Source: a virus
Reading direction: 5' to 3' (one strand)
DNA length: 22,382 bases
Virus record (IMG/VR): IMGVR_UViG_3300011115_000156
Coordinates: 1-22,382 of that record
The translations under genes were made by a program, and so were the position numbers. The stretch's first letter is position 1; each line of letters begins with the position of its first letter. Shown in pieces: positions 1 through 8,452 of this stretch. Under the pieces are notes generated by a model, which was not told where the DNA came from, did no database searches, and was given only the letters and a program-made list of their open reading frames with translations.

Positions 1-1
1 T

Positions 2-3000
2 GAATACACATACGTTGAACAAGCGCTGGTGGCTAAGGCCGCATCTAAGTATGCTGTGCTGTCAGACAAAACAGGACGTTTGAAACTTGCCGAGATTGGT
101 AAAGACAATACGCACAATTTGGCGTTTATTAGTAGCAAAGACGCGGGCGAAGTCATTCGTAAGTTGCGTGAAGGTTTACCACTCAAGCAAGCGTTCCTTG
201 CAGGCATGCAGGAAATGGCTGACCGCAACGCAGAAAACAACGCTAAGAAAGACGGCTGGCAAAAGTTTGACCAACACCTATTGCCTGAGCGACCAGAAGT
301 GCGTGTGCGTTTGATGACGCCAGAAGACATGACGTTTAGCGGTATGCGTTTTGAAATGAAACGCGCAGACAACCCCAACTTGTTTGAAAGAAACGGACAG
401 CCCGTTGACCGCGCAGAACTTTCGGCAGAACTTCAAGCAATTTGGGAAAAAGAAATTTTTGAAAGAGGCGCACGAAGAGGCCCTGTAAGAGCCGGTCGTG
501 TACTGGCACGCCCTGTTCGTGTACCAGCACGCCCTGTTAATCTTGGCGAACAACTTCGGCAAATAGCAAATGCTGTAAACGCCGGGGAAGCCCGCCCACG
601 TACATTTGCGGATTTATTTGATGAAGAAGTTAAGCCCAATGCAGTTCGCGTTTTAAAACTTACAAACGAGCAAGCGGATTTGCTTCAACTGGAGAACGCC
701 CGTTTAGAAGTTGAAGGCGAACCAAAACTAACAACAATTGACGAGACCGCAAAGTTTTTAGATTCTTACTACACCGAAATTTACGCAAACGCAAAAGACA
801 TTCAAAAAGCAGCGGAAGAATTAAACGCTGGAGCCGCAAACACGTCTTGGTGTACAGGCAGTTCTGTACAGACTGCTAAGAATCAGATTGAGCAAGGCGA
901 CTTTTACATTTACTACAAGAACGGAAGCCCATCAGTTGCAGTTCGTATGAACGGTAAAACTGATGTTGGTGAAGTTCGTGGCAACACAGAGTCTCAAGGT
1001 CTTACAAATGAGCAAGAACTGATTGCCAAAGACTTTTTGTCTAGTAAAAACTTTACAGGTTCCGAAAGATTTATTGAAACGCTAGAGCGCAAACAAGCGC
1101 TGACAAGCATATTAAAAGGCGAGAAAGCTTTTGATGTGCCGTTTTTGATGAAGCTAGGTTCTTATCTAGACGATTCAACCGGCGATGCTCATACATACGA
1201 TGTACGTCGATTGTTAAATTTTTCTGCCATAGATGGCGAAAATTTTGTAGCACGCCCAGATCCAACCGATGCTTTAGTCGACGCTGTAGGTAAAAAATTA
1301 GGTGAATCAACAGAAGCCGCCACAAAAGAAGGCCACTTCCCCGGCATCCGCGGTTACTTTGCACTTAACCAATTTAATTACGAACTACGAGGTAATAGAT
1401 TTGAAGTTCCTGCCGACAATGTACGCACCGTCGACAGTATTCTTTTTATAGGCGGTGACGCATATTTACCAAATTTAGAATCAGTAAACGAAGTTTCGGT
1501 TTCTGGTGATACGGTTGTTCGTTTACCAAAAGTTAAAAACATTGATCTAATTAGATTTAGCGGAAAAGACAAAACCAAACCAATGTTGGTACTGGCAGAC
1601 AACGCGGTAATTAACCGTATTGAAACTGGCGACAGCTTGGAGACCACCCCCGGTAGGCTAAACGCCACAATTAAAAACGCAACGGTTGTTAACAAAATTT
1701 CAGTTAACGCCAACTTTACTGCGCTTGATTTGTCTTTACCGGATACTATTTACGCGCCTGAGATGACCCCTAAAGCGCGTGAGCGTGCTGTTGCTGACGG
1801 AAACTCCATGCAGTTTTTTGGGCTTATGCAAGAGCTTCAAAAACAATACGGCATAAAAAATATTAAAGCTGACGCTGACAACGATATTGTTAAAACGTTG
1901 CGTAACGCCACAAAAGAAGCGTTAGGTCAAAGTGCTGTTGATTACGCGGATGGTCTTGACTTTGGTGAGTTTGACACTAGCGAAGACAGAACTGCGGGAA
2001 ATATGTATGAGTGGTTGGCAAGCGTGCGAGAAGAGTTGGAGGCAAAACATGCTTCTCCAAAAGCAGACATTTTTAAAATTGCCAAGAAAGTAAACGCCGC
2101 TTTTGACATTGAAACTGTTGCGCCAGAAGAAAAGCTTATTGACAGCAGAAGCCAGCTTGGAACTGTTGATATCCCCAACCGCATAGCTGACCAACCACCA
2201 GTACTGGAGATGATCGAGCCAGAAGAGACGCCACGTTACGCACGGGCTGCGCAGTATGGTGAGGAGAATGCGTTGGTTGACTTGGCCAAAGACATCATGT
2301 CCAAGAAGAAAACTTGGAAAGAACAACTTGGCACTAAGCCATTTCTTCAAGCTGAAATGGAGTTGGTTGATATGCGCGCTGGTTTGCGCGAAGCTTTGAA
2401 AGCTGGCGCCAAAGAGATTGGCGACGACATGCTGTTTACTCAGGCTATGTCACACATTGTCATGGCCGACCAGAAGATGGCAATGTTAAATGCTTCGCTC
2501 CAAAAGGGGCCGATGGAGTTGTACACCGACGAAAAAGGTTTTAAAGGTGTCAGGTCTATTGACAAGGATAACGCGCTTGATGTGTTCAAGTCTGTTGCAG
2601 ACATCCCAATGGGTGATCCAGAAGCCAAAGCCAACATAGCTACCACCTACATGATTGCCCAACGTGCAATGAACAAGGGCGTGGCCAAGCTAGACCTAGG
2701 TGCTCTTGGTGTAACAGAGGAAAAACTTAAAGCCGCGCTTGCCGCAGCCAACGCCGACTCTAAACTTAAAAATGCACTGGAAGCAACCCGTTCTGCATAC
2801 AACGCGTACAACGAAGGCCAGATTAAGTTCTTGGCATCAACCGGCGCTATTACCAAAGCTGAAGCTGACAGACTGCTGAAAGAGGGTGACTTCATACCGT
2901 TCTATCGTGTCAACGAGAATGGTATGGCGCAATTGGTGTTTAGCGATGAGGTGACTGTAACGATTGGCGACATTCGTCGTCAGCCGTACCTGAAAGAACT

Positions 3001-4912
3001 AGTGGGCGGTGAGACTCGCATTTTACCAATCACCGAAACACTGCAACGCAATTCCTTGCTCATCATGGACAAGGCGCTGACAAACTTGGCTACCAAGAAT
3101 CTAGCGTATGCGTTCCAAAAGATTGGCGAAGGTAAGGGGCCTGTGGGCAAAGACGGCAAGCCGACTAGCGCTATGCCTATCCATATTGGTATGGGCCCCG
3201 CGTCCCCAGACGTTATTCGCTTTAACCAAGAGCCTAATCCCGACAAACCAGACGACAAGGGCGAGCGTTGGCTACGAGTTAAAACTAGTGACACCGTCAT
3301 GGGCGGTATCCCTGCCGAGTTAATTGTGAAGAGCTTGGAGGGCGCTCACCTGACGCTTCCCGCGTTCTTGAAGATTGGCGGTATTGCTGGTGACATCTTG
3401 CGCTCTGGCGTGACTCGCATGCCAATCTATATTGCGCGTCAGTTGGTTCGTGACCCAATGGCCGCAGCGTTTACGGGTGGTCTGGACTACAACCCCCTGA
3501 CAGCGGTGGTCAAAGCTGGTAAAGAGTTTGTAGCTTCCAGCCGTGGACAAAGCCCGATCAACGAAGAGATGATTAAAAAGGGTCTGATCCAGAGTGGCAT
3601 CTTCACTGGTGACCCAGACGACGTTGCTAAAATGGCTTTGCAGTTGGCAAGCGGTAAAGACCAGAGCGTTTTGGATAAAGTGTTTGCCGCAACAGACCGT
3701 TACGCAATGCGTGCTGATGCTGCCACCCGTGCGCTGGTGTATGAAAACGCACGTAGAAACGGACTGTCTGAAGTGGAAGCTGACTTGGCTGTACGCGAGT
3801 CAATGAACTTTTACAAGCGCGGTCTGTCACCCACAGTGCAGTACGCCAGCCGTTTGATTCCGTTCTTTAATGCGCAGATCCAAGGCTTGAACGTGTTGTA
3901 CAAAGCAGCCCGTGGCCAGATGCCGTTTGAAGAACAGATGCAGATTCAGCAGAAGTTTTTTAACAACGCATTGCTGTTGGTGGCTACAGGTATTGTCTAC
4001 GCCATGGCTATGGACGATGACGAGTACTACAAGAACGCTAAACCAAAGGATCGTTACACTAACTTCTTCCTGCACTTACCGGGCGTTGACGAGCCATTGA
4101 AGCTGCCTATCCCTTACGAGGCTGGTTGGTTCTTTTCCTTGGCTGTTGCCGCATCTGACGCTATGAAAGCTGAAGTTGATGGCGTCCAGCAGTTGGAAGC
4201 TCTGCGTGACATGTTCTTACAGTCAGTGCCGGGCTACAGTTCCAGAGGTGTGCCGCAGATTTTTAAACCCGCGTTTGAGGTCTACAGCAACAAGCGCTTT
4301 TTTAACGACTCAGCTATTGAATCGGCGCGTATGGAGAAGCTGTCGCCACAACAGCGGTTTTCTGAAACTACGACCGAAGCGGCTAAGATGTTGAGCAAAG
4401 TGTTGCCCGGATTTTCTCCTGTGCAGATTGAACACCTTGCCACAGGTTACTTTGGTCAGTTGCCTTTGATTGTTATGGGCGCGGCTGATGGTTTGTTCCG
4501 TAAAAAAACTCGTGGCGAACCTGCTGAGAAGCGTGTCTCAGACTTGCCGTTCATTGGCAGTTCATTCCAAAAGAAATACGGGGGTGCTGATTCTGATGTT
4601 ATGTACCGCATGGCAAGCGAATCTATGCAAGCCAAGGCTACCTTTGACGACATGCGAAAGAAAGGTCAGGGGCAGGAAGCTAGGGATTTCTTAGAAGACA
4701 ACCGGGCTTTAGTTGCATCAGCAGCTTTAGCACGTAACTACCAAAACGTCATGGGTAAGCTTCGCACTGATGTTGACCGCATCAATAACATGAAGAACAT
4801 GACAGGGGCTGAGAAACGTGCAAGGCTAGATAAAATCGATGCGGCACGCCAAGATGTGGCGGACAAGTTTGAGAAAGCTATGAAACGGATTGAGGCTTCC
4901 GGTAAAACATAA
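2..4912 (+). CDS. Giant polyvalent phage protein with LPD38-like C-terminal region (5' end outside window)
   Basis: The frame is open to the left edge with no stop. The first possible start inside the window, GTG at 29, has no ribosome site, so the gene most likely begins upstream. Residue numbers here count from that GTG. Near residue 274 there is a WCTG motif followed by a YIYY...G.P.VAVR pattern, recalling PcfJ-like 'WCT' domains. Residues ~468-570 look like irregular leucine-rich repeats. Residues ~800-1100 are alanine-rich helices. Around 1272 the stretch YASRLIPFFNAQIQG, then a hydrophobic segment (~1312-1330) and a LKLPIPYEAGWFF-like segment, resemble Large Polyvalent protein Domain 38. 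Such proteins are very long phage proteins thought to be packaged and delivered with the DNA; ejection or early host takeover is inferred here. It is the only + strand gene and converges on the replication block. Confidence 0.8.
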   Translation, partial: EYTYVEQALVAKAASKYAVLSDKTGRLKLAEIGKDNTHNLAFISSKDAGEVIRKLREGLPLKQAFLAGMQEMADRNAENNAKKDGWQKFDQHLLPERPEVRVRLMTPEDMTFSGMRFEMKRADNPNLFERNGQPVDRAELSAELQAIWEKEIFERGARRGPVRAGRVLARPVRVPARPVNLGEQLRQIANAVNAGEARPRTFADLFDEEVKPNAVRVLKLTNEQADLLQLENARLEVEGEPKLTTIDETAKFLDSYYTEIYANAKDIQKAAEELNAGAANTSWCTGSSVQTAKNQIEQGDFYIYYKNGSPSVAVRMNGKTDVGEVRGNTESQGLTNEQELIAKDFLSSKNFTGSERFIETLERKQALTSILKGEKAFDVPFLMKLGSYLDDSTGDAHTYDVRRLLNFSAIDGENFVARPDPTDALVDAVGKKLGESTEAATKEGHFPGIRGYFALNQFNYELRGNRFEVPADNVRTVDSILFIGGDAYLPNLESVNEVSVSGDTVVRLPKVKNIDLIRFSGKDKTKPMLVLADNAVINRIETGDSLETTPGRLNATIKNATVVNKISVNANFTALDLSLPDTIYAPEMTPKARERAVADGNSMQFFGLMQELQKQYGIKNIKADADNDIVKTLRNATKEALGQSAVDYADGLDFGEFDTSEDRTAGNMYEWLASVREELEAKHASPKADIFKIAKKVNAAFDIETVAPEEKLIDSRSQLGTVDIPNRIADQPPVLEMIEPEETPRYARAAQYGEENALVDLAKDIMSKKKTWKEQLGTKPFLQAEMELVDMRAGLREALKAGAKEIGDDMLFTQAMSHIVMADQKMAMLNASLQKGPMELYTDEKGFKGVRSIDKDNALDVFKSVADIPMGDPEAKANIATTYMIAQRAMNKGVAKLDLGALGVTEEKLKAALAAANADSKLKNALEATRSAYNAYNEGQIKFLASTGAITKAEADRLLKEGDFIPFYRVNENGMAQLVFSDEVTVTIGDIRRQPYLKELVGGETRILPITETLQRNSLLIMDKALTNLATKNLAYAFQKIGEGKGPVGKDGKPTSAMPIHIGMGPASPDVIRFNQEPNPDKPDDKGERWLRVKTSDTVMGGIPAELIVKSLEGAHLTLPAFLKIGGIAGDILRSGVTRMPIYIARQLVRDPMAAAFTGGLDYNPLTAVVKAGKEFVASSRGQSPINEEMIKKGLIQSGIFTGDPDDVAKMALQLASGKDQSVLDKVFAATDRYAMRADAATRALVYENARRNGLSEVEADLAVRESMNFYKRGLSPTVQYASRLIPFFNAQIQGLNVLYKAARGQMPFEEQMQIQQKFFNNALLLVATGIVYAMAMDDDEYYKNAKPKDRYTNFFLHLPGVDEPLKLPIPYEAGWFFSLAVAASDAMKAEVDGVQQLEALRDMFLQSVPGYSSRGVPQIFKPAFEVYSNKRFFNDSAIESARMEKLSPQQRFSETTTEAAKMLSKVLPGFSPVQIEHLATGYFGQLPLIVMGAADGLFRKKTRGEPAEKRVSDLPFIGSSFQKKYGGADSDVMYRMASESMQAKATFDDMRKKGQGQEARDFLEDNRALVASAALARNYQNVMGKLRTDVDRINNMKNMTGAEKRARLDKIDAARQDVADKFEKAMKRIEASGKT
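497..538 (+). repeat. Tandem 21-bp direct repeat inside the polyvalent gene
   Basis: Two adjacent 21-base units (497-517 and 518-538) differ at two positions and encode RVLARPV followed by RVPARPV. This gives a short Arg/Pro-rich linker between the N-terminal helical part and the rest of the protein. It looks like a recent in-frame duplication. Confidence 0.85.
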
Positions 4913-4931
4913 CACCTAGCTTGCCGTTAAG

Positions 4932-4955
4932 GATGCCCACGCTAGCGTGGGCATC
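4932..4955. terminator. Perfect 24-bp palindrome after the polyvalent gene
   Basis: The two 12-base halves are exact reverse complements (GATGCCCACGCT and its complement). It lies 19 bases after the TAA of the + strand gene, in the gap between convergent genes. It could fold into a GC-rich hairpin on either strand, as expected for a bidirectional terminator. No U-run follows on either strand, so a protein-binding site is an alternative. Confidence 0.4.
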
Positions 4956-5014
4956 TAGTATTCTGAGAGAAAAAGCTTTCTTCAAGCCCCACTCTTTCAT
5001 GGCTTCGGTGTCTA

Positions 5015-5038
5015 GGCAGGGGACAAAGAACCCCTGCC
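5015..5038 (-). terminator. Stem-loop directly after the primase-helicase gene
   Basis: GGCAGGGG at 5015-5022 pairs perfectly with CCCCTGCC at 5031-5038 across an 8-base loop, only five bases beyond the TGA of the - strand primase gene. There is no U-run right after it on the - strand. It may end or protect the 3' end of the long - strand transcript. Confidence 0.45.
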
Positions 5039-5043
5039 CTTTC

Positions 5044-7938
5044 TCAACTTTCTCCCACGGAAGGCGCAGTGAGGAGTACTTCATCGGCTTCAATAATCTC
5101 ACGTCTGATTTTCATAACTGTGACCCGCATCTGTGGCCCTTTGGTCTTGGCCATCATATCTTTCTTAAGATACTCTACGTTGTACAGTTGTTCAAGCTGG
5201 CGCTTAAAGGATGAATATCCAAAGCTCATGGTGGCACAGTACGCCTTGAGCAGTTGCTCCTCGATGAAATAGTCGATGTGGTTGGGGATCGGCTCATGCT
5301 CCACCCGCCCAAACACCTTGTTGCGTGTGATGGTCAAGTCAATGTCCTTGCCGCTACCCAGTTCAGCCATGAGGCCGCCCTTGCTAGGTTTAATAACTAC
5401 GAAACTGCCATAGTTGTCACGGGTGTAGGAGTTCAGTACATCCACAGCGGTGCGCACACTGCTCTTCATACTGGCTCGCATGTAGTCCACAGCCTTCTTG
5501 TAGGAGTTCAGAATAGGGCGATAGGGTATGTCCACCACGCCTAGCTCTTTAAACGCTTTGAGGGCGCATATAGAGCATCCAACCCCTGCCATCCAGAAGC
5601 GCTCATCGTTGGTCGCCTTGAACTCAGTGTACATACCGGCAACGGCTTCGCCCACCATCTTAGGGAACTGATCCACATTGTCCGCAAGGTACTGAGACAG
5701 GGCGTAGCCAGCCACGGCGTAGTTAGCTTGCAAGGACTTGATGATCTCAATCTCGTGTGGCTCCCAAGACAACTCGTCCTCAAGCACAAACTCAAGCAAG
5801 CGGCGCAGTTCACCCTCAGACGAATGGGTACGCCCACCAGTCAGGTAGTCCACGATGTGGGTGTTAGATGACATCAAAGCGTTGGTCATCCAAGTTGACA
5901 AGTTCAGGCGCTCTTTGTTGGAGCCAGACTCCATACGCTCCTTGCCACGGCCTTCGGTCATGTCCAGTAGGAACTCAGGCAACCACTCGAAGTCGTCTCG
6001 GTTCTTGGATGTGATCTCGTCAGTGATAAGCGGGTGGCTGTTGAGCAGACCCAAGCGCTGTTGCATAGCCACAGGAGATGTGCTCTTGCCTGTGCGGTAG
6101 TGGGTTGGGTGTCCCCAGACCGATGCTGCAGCCTCCAGAGCAAGCGTCTTACCCGTACCAGATTCGGTACTGGCACAGTGGTATGTCATGCCGTAGATAC
6201 CTGTGAAGCGCATGAAAGGTGCGCCAGCACCCGCAAGCAAAACGGCTAGGTGATCCCACATCTTCTTGGCAATCATCATCTCTATGAAGATGCGCCACTG
6301 CTCCATAGTGCCACGAGGCTCGGTGTTCTTGGTGATGTTCTCCAAGCCCGGCATTGGGACTTTGACTGGGGGTTTACCCTTAGTGAAGATACGACCCGCA
6401 AATACATACGAGTTGTCAGGTTGCCAACCATAGCTATCGGGAACTTTGATTGGTACTTTGTTAGTGCTAGATTCTTCCACGCATGCCCTCACATATTCAA
6501 ATAAGTTTTTGTCATTGTTGGCACCAAAAGCCGCCACTATGTTTTGGCTTGCCAGTGCTTTCACCGTTTCGTCTTTGCTGACCACCGCCTTCTGCGGCAT
6601 GGTTACGTTTATCGCCCCTTCAGGTCTGAGCGCAATCAGGTGCACAGTGTGGTCGTTGTTGCTATTGAGGATGTCCACCACGAACAACTCGTAGGGCAAC
6701 AGCATCACTTGCTTCTTGGACTTGACGCCCTCGTCATCTTCTACTGTGCGCTCCATGAACACGCCGCCGTTCGTGCCGTAGGCGTAACCCCGTGGCGGTG
6801 TTGGGCGCATGACCTTGACGACTTCTTTCGCAGTGACTGTGCTGTCACTTGTCAGCTTGACCTCGATCTCTTTCTCTTCCACCTCAACAGACAACTCGCG
6901 CCCTAAGATCAGGGGGTTGGTTATCTTGCCCCAGTGTGAGCACGACTGGCACACTCCGGGGTTCTCTGAGTCCATCTTGACGCAGGGGTATGGCCCCTTG
7001 ATGCTTTGCAGCTTCTGGTTCATGCGCTCAGGCTCATACGGATGCATCTTGCTTAGCCACACCGCCGCCTTGTTGCCGTCCTCACAAACCTTTGTCCATG
7101 ACAGCAAGCCTCTCCAGATCGGCTCCATGCCGTCCTCGGTTGCATGCTCCACGTAGTTCGCTAACTGACCACAGCCACGACCATTCTGCGTAGCAAGCCA
7201 GATAGGTTTGAACTTGGTTATGCTGTTCTCATACAACTTAACTGTCGTAGCCGAGGGCGTTGCCTTGGCTGGGCGCTGGCCGGGCAAGTCAAGTGATGGC
7301 ATAGCTACAGGCTCATATACTGAGCCTGTCAGTTTCTCTCGGATGAGAGTTGCCAGCCCCTCGAAGCTGAACACATCGCCTTCAGTCAGTATGCGCACAG
7401 GGCGCGGCGTTGCGTACTTCTTCTTGAAGTTGGTGGTATCAGGCACACGCAAGACTCGGGCGGCGTCAGCCGTCACGGTCATGTCGATGGCCATGTTCTC
7501 CTGCTTGCACAGGCGTTTAAAGTTCTCAGCCACCGGCTTCCACGAATCAATAGGAACGGCAGTGAGTAGCGGCCAGTAGCAGTGCAACCCGCCACCAGAA
7601 CCCACCACATAGGGCGTACCCAAGGCATCAAGGCCAGTCTTCTCCAAGAACGCATTGAGCGCAAGGGCGGCATCTTTCTTCGATGCGTATCCATCCATGT
7701 CGATGAACAGGGACTTTACATACCTTGCGTTGGTAGCTTGCCGATTGTCTTCCTTGCCAAAGGTAGCCAAGGCAAAGTAAACATCCAACTTGCTATCGTG
7801 CCAACCTTTGATTGGCGTTGTTGTCTGATCGAGCGAGTCAACAAAGACATGCTCTTTCGTCCTAGTTAGTTCTGCTACGCAGTACCGACCAAATTCTGGC
7901 GGCGGCAGAACAACCGCTAAAAACTCAAGCGGAGTCAT
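5044..7938 (-). CDS. Primase-helicase: archaeo-eukaryotic primase domain fused to DUF927-like ATPase
   Basis: The N-terminal half fits the archaeo-eukaryotic primase (AEP/PrimPol) fold: a hydrophobic strand ending in DMD (D80, D82) for metal binding, SGGGLH (114-119) matching the SxH-type motif, then AARVLRVPDTTN (159-170). A cysteine cluster (C319, C330, C333, with H335) may bind zinc. The C-terminal half has a P-loop STESGTGKT (590-598) and a Walker B-like LITDE (637-641) followed by conserved DUF927-type sequence, as in primase-linked replicative helicases. The protein would prime and unwind phage DNA. The 964-aa length suits such a two-domain protein. The ATG at 7938 has AAGGA six bases upstream. 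It is the last gene of the long - strand block. Confidence 0.88.
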   Translation of the reverse strand: MTPLEFLAVVLPPPEFGRYCVAELTRTKEHVFVDSLDQTTTPIKGWHDSKLDVYFALATFGKEDNRQATNARYVKSLFIDMDGYASKKDAALALNAFLEKTGLDALGTPYVVGSGGGLHCYWPLLTAVPIDSWKPVAENFKRLCKQENMAIDMTVTADAARVLRVPDTTNFKKKYATPRPVRILTEGDVFSFEGLATLIREKLTGSVYEPVAMPSLDLPGQRPAKATPSATTVKLYENSITKFKPIWLATQNGRGCGQLANYVEHATEDGMEPIWRGLLSWTKVCEDGNKAAVWLSKMHPYEPERMNQKLQSIKGPYPCVKMDSENPGVCQSCSHWGKITNPLILGRELSVEVEEKEIEVKLTSDSTVTAKEVVKVMRPTPPRGYAYGTNGGVFMERTVEDDEGVKSKKQVMLLPYELFVVDILNSNNDHTVHLIALRPEGAINVTMPQKAVVSKDETVKALASQNIVAAFGANNDKNLFEYVRACVEESSTNKVPIKVPDSYGWQPDNSYVFAGRIFTKGKPPVKVPMPGLENITKNTEPRGTMEQWRIFIEMMIAKKMWDHLAVLLAGAGAPFMRFTGIYGMTYHCASTESGTGKTLALEAAASVWGHPTHYRTGKSTSPVAMQQRLGLLNSHPLITDEITSKNRDDFEWLPEFLLDMTEGRGKERMESGSNKERLNLSTWMTNALMSSNTHIVDYLTGGRTHSSEGELRRLLEFVLEDELSWEPHEIEIIKSLQANYAVAGYALSQYLADNVDQFPKMVGEAVAGMYTEFKATNDERFWMAGVGCSICALKAFKELGVVDIPYRPILNSYKKAVDYMRASMKSSVRTAVDVLNSYTRDNYGSFVVIKPSKGGLMAELGSGKDIDLTITRNKVFGRVEHEPIPNHIDYFIEEQLLKAYCATMSFGYSSFKRQLEQLYNVEYLKKDMMAKTKGPQMRVTVMKIRREIIEADEVLLTAPSVGES

Positions 7939-7952
7939 TCAAGTCCTTGCGG

Positions 7953-8135
7953 TCAGAAGAGTTCGAGTTGGCGTGTGTCTTTAGTTGTTGACCCGTCAGG
8001 TGGGGCCATCACAGTCAAGCGTCTAAGAACTTCTAGTTGCCACTCCTTGGGCAGTCCGGTATCAAGTTCAATGAGTTCAGCGCTAAACCGAATTAGCTCT
8101 TGCGTGGTGAGGGATCGAGGTTGTATTCCGTACAT
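7953..8135 (-). CDS. Small unknown phage protein (60 aa)
   Basis: The product is not recognised. It has a charged, probably helical middle (LTTQELIRFSAELIELD) and ends in RQLELF. An ATG at 8147 would add MEKN, but the ATG at 8135 has GGAG six bases upstream and is the better start. It overlaps the end of the HTH gene by 43 bases in another frame and is followed 14 bases later by the primase-helicase gene, suggesting translational coupling. It could be a small partner of replication or regulation, but nothing in the sequence proves that. Confidence 0.6.
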   Translation of the reverse strand: MYGIQPRSLTTQELIRFSAELIELDTGLPKEWQLEVLRRLTVMAPPDGSTTKDTRQLELF

Positions 8136-8386
8136 ATTTTTCTCCATGCCTCGTCCGCTGTGCGTGAGGTCTTCATTATGTGAGTTAAGAATTCGACGCG
8201 GTTACGATAGGCCACGAACACCTCAGTGCCAGTGAACCAGTTGTAAACAGTCTGCCTTGAGACGCCCAGAGCATAGGCAATCTTCGTGACCGGAAAGTCA
8301 AGATGGATCGCCCAACGCCCAAGCTGGTTGCCCAGAGACTTGGGTGTCTTCGCTACCTCGTCAATTATTTTTTGTGAGTACGCCAT
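8093..8386 (-). CDS. Helix-turn-helix DNA-binding protein (Cro/CI-like, 97 aa)
   Basis: Residues ~33-52 (VTKIAYALGVSRQTVYNWF) form a classic helix-turn-helix with the SRQTVYNW recognition helix. A helical N-terminus and a charged C-terminal tail surround it. The size fits phage Cro/Cox-type regulators. It lies between the SSB-like gene and the primase-helicase gene. The ATG at 8386 has no clear ribosome site and follows a structured 66-base spacer, so translation may be weak or controlled. It is a candidate to bind the dyads at 9860-9875 and 18202-18217; that link is inference. Confidence 0.75.
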   Translation of the reverse strand: MAYSQKIIDEVAKTPKSLGNQLGRWAIHLDFPVTKIAYALGVSRQTVYNWFTGTEVFVAYRNRVEFLTHIMKTSRTADEAWRKICTEYNLDPSPRKS

Positions 8387-8397
8387 GTGTTTAAGGT

Positions 8398-8445
8398 GGG
8401 GGTACTAGCCGCTCGTCCGCAAGCATGTTGCACGACGTTCCCCCC
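8398..8445 (-). other. Structured spacer (possible RNA hairpin) before the HTH gene
   Basis: In the 66-base gap between the SSB-like stop and the HTH start, GGGGG (8398-8402) faces CCCCCC (8440-8445). Inside them the segments around CGTCCGCAA and TTGCACGACG pair imperfectly across a short loop. On the - strand transcript this gives a long, GC-rich, bulged hairpin directly upstream of a start codon that lacks a ribosome site. No U-run follows. A weak terminator or a translational control element are both possible. Confidence 0.35.
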
Positions 8446-8452
8446 GATTTAG

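Noticed and set aside
2-4912. N4-type virion RNA polymerase
   Set aside because: The length would fit, but no polymerase motifs are visible and the C-terminus looks like LPD38.
4932-4955. Palindrome as a phage attachment site
   Set aside because: No integrase gene, second copy or tRNA end is visible in the window.
6544-6906. + strand open frame inside the primase-helicase gene
   Set aside because: It is antisense to a motif-supported 964-aa protein, with no ribosome site or recognisable product.
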